A stretch of 13,462 nucleotides of DNA from Candidatus Saccharimonadota bacterium (GTDB lineage Bacteria > Patescibacteriota > Saccharimonadia > Saccharimonadales > Saccharimonadaceae), in assembly GCA_002861585.1 (NCBI GenBank), contig PJQJ01000020.1, positions 46,533 to 59,994 on the forward strand. Direction: 5' to 3'. A program made the position numbers and the translations under genes. Shown in pieces: positions 13,229 through 13,462 of the stretch. The notes beneath the pieces were generated by a model, which searched no databases, had not been told where the DNA came from, and was given only the letters and a program-made list of their open reading frames with translations. Each line of letters begins with the position of its first letter. Position 1 is the first letter of the stretch.

Positions 13229-13318
13229 GGAAGAGTGTCCGAGTGGCCGATGGAGCACGCTTGGAAAGCGTGTGTACGGGCAACCGTACCATGGGTTCGA
13301 ATCCCATCTCTTCCGCCA
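13229..13318 (+). tRNA. tRNA-Ser(GGA)
   Basis: Class II tRNA with a fully paired acceptor stem GGAAGAG (13229-13235) and CTCTTCC (13308-13314). Position 73 is G, and CCA is encoded at 13316-13318. The anticodon stem CACGC/GCGTG encloses TTGGAAA, so the anticodon is GGA (13263-13265), reading UCC and UCU. The long variable arm typical of tRNA-Ser is GTACGG-GCAA-CCGTAC (13274-13289). The T arm is ATGGG-TTCGAAT-CCCAT (13291-13307). Confidence 0.98.
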
Positions 13319-13325
13319 TATAAAG

Positions 13326-13353
13326 AGAGCTACCCCTGATGGTAGTTCTTTTT
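13326..13353 (+). terminator. Rho-independent terminator after tRNA-Ser
   Basis: AGAGCTACC (13326-13334) pairs with GGTAGTTCT (13341-13349) with one G-U pair and a 6-nt loop. A run of five T residues follows (13349-13353). It starts 8 nt after the tRNA 3' end. Confidence 0.85.
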
Positions 13354-13385
13354 ATATGATTTTCAAAGAGCTTACGGTGGTAGGG

Positions 13386-13391
13386 TACAAT
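13386..13391 (+). promoter_or_regulatory. -10 element before the partial gene at 13400
   Basis: TACAAT, the same variant as at 4289, lies 8 nt before the ATG at 13400. The predicted start at about 13398 leaves almost no leader, so this mRNA may be leaderless. No clear -35 is seen. Confidence 0.4.
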
Positions 13392-13399
13392 AATGAGGT

Positions 13400-13462
13400 A
13401 TGGCAAAACTCTTTAGAACTGGACGAGTCGGCGTAAATCGACGCACACAGGTTTCAGCGCCC
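13400..13462 (+). CDS. N-terminal fragment of an unidentified protein
   Basis: The ATG opens a frame to the window edge reading MAKLFRTGRVGVNRRTQVSA. It is basic, and 21 codons are too few to name a family. The ATG at 13393 in another frame stops after seven codons, so 13400 is the better start. The gene begins after the tRNA terminator with its own -10 element. Confidence 0.5.
   Translation, partial: MAKLFRTGRVGVNRRTQVSAP

Noticed and set aside
13137..13406. 89-residue minus-strand open frame
   Set aside because: It runs antisense through tRNA-Ser; such spurious frames over tRNA genes are common.
1..13462. CRISPR array, insertion sequence, toxin-antitoxin or defence island
   Set aside because: No regularly spaced repeats, transposase or recombinase motifs, terminal inverted repeats or defence domains were found. 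The small unknown genes show no toxin-antitoxin hallmarks I recognise.

Overview
The window reads as a piece of chromosome from a small-genome bacterium of the Candidate Phyla Radiation (Patescibacteria), most likely a Saccharibacteria (TM7) relative. The reasons are a MurE ligase without its N-terminal domain, a CPR-style phosphohexomutase, a Pyrobaculum-type PGI/PMI isomerase, a short GroES, very tight intergenic spacing, and TGA used as a normal stop (for example the stops at 12339-12341 and 3417-3419), which argues against the UGA-recoding Gracilibacteria and Absconditabacteria. The lineage is inferred from motifs and gene style, not from a database search.

Layout. At 1-2047, on the minus strand, lie valS (cut by the window edge) and tsaD. 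At 2073-3356, on the plus strand and divergent from tsaD, is a murE-like ligase. At 3366-4184, on the minus strand, a GC-rich two-gene cassette of unknown function is bounded by its own promoter and a long hairpin. At 4328-5866 is a phosphohexomutase with its own terminator. At 5945-6763 is an unrecognised protein. At 6784-8854 is groES-groEL under a CIRCE (HrcA) operator, closed by a terminator. At 8930-9318 a second GC-rich cassette encodes a small membrane protein. At 9384-9908, minus, is a Pro-rich hypothetical. At 10001-11041 is a bifunctional PGI/PMI. At 11119-13124, minus, is a MacB-type ABC exporter (permease plus ATPase, 4-bp overlap). At 13229-13318 is tRNA-Ser(GGA), followed by a terminator and the first 21 codons of another gene.

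How the genes work together. Translation (ValRS, TsaD for t6A on tRNAs, tRNA-Ser), cell wall synthesis (MurE-like), hexose-phosphate interconversion (phosphohexomutase and PGI/PMI, which could feed sugar nucleotides and central carbon flow), protein folding (GroESL) and an envelope ABC transporter form an ordinary housekeeping backbone. Nearly every transcription unit is closed by a clear hairpin, so units look insulated from each other.

The parts that stand out are two ParB-parS-like palindromes 327 bp apart at the start of valS, and two GC-rich ORFan cassettes set between housekeeping genes. One cassette gene has G or C at 91 of 96 third codon positions, far from its neighbours. No CRISPR array, transposase, integrase or long repeat was seen.
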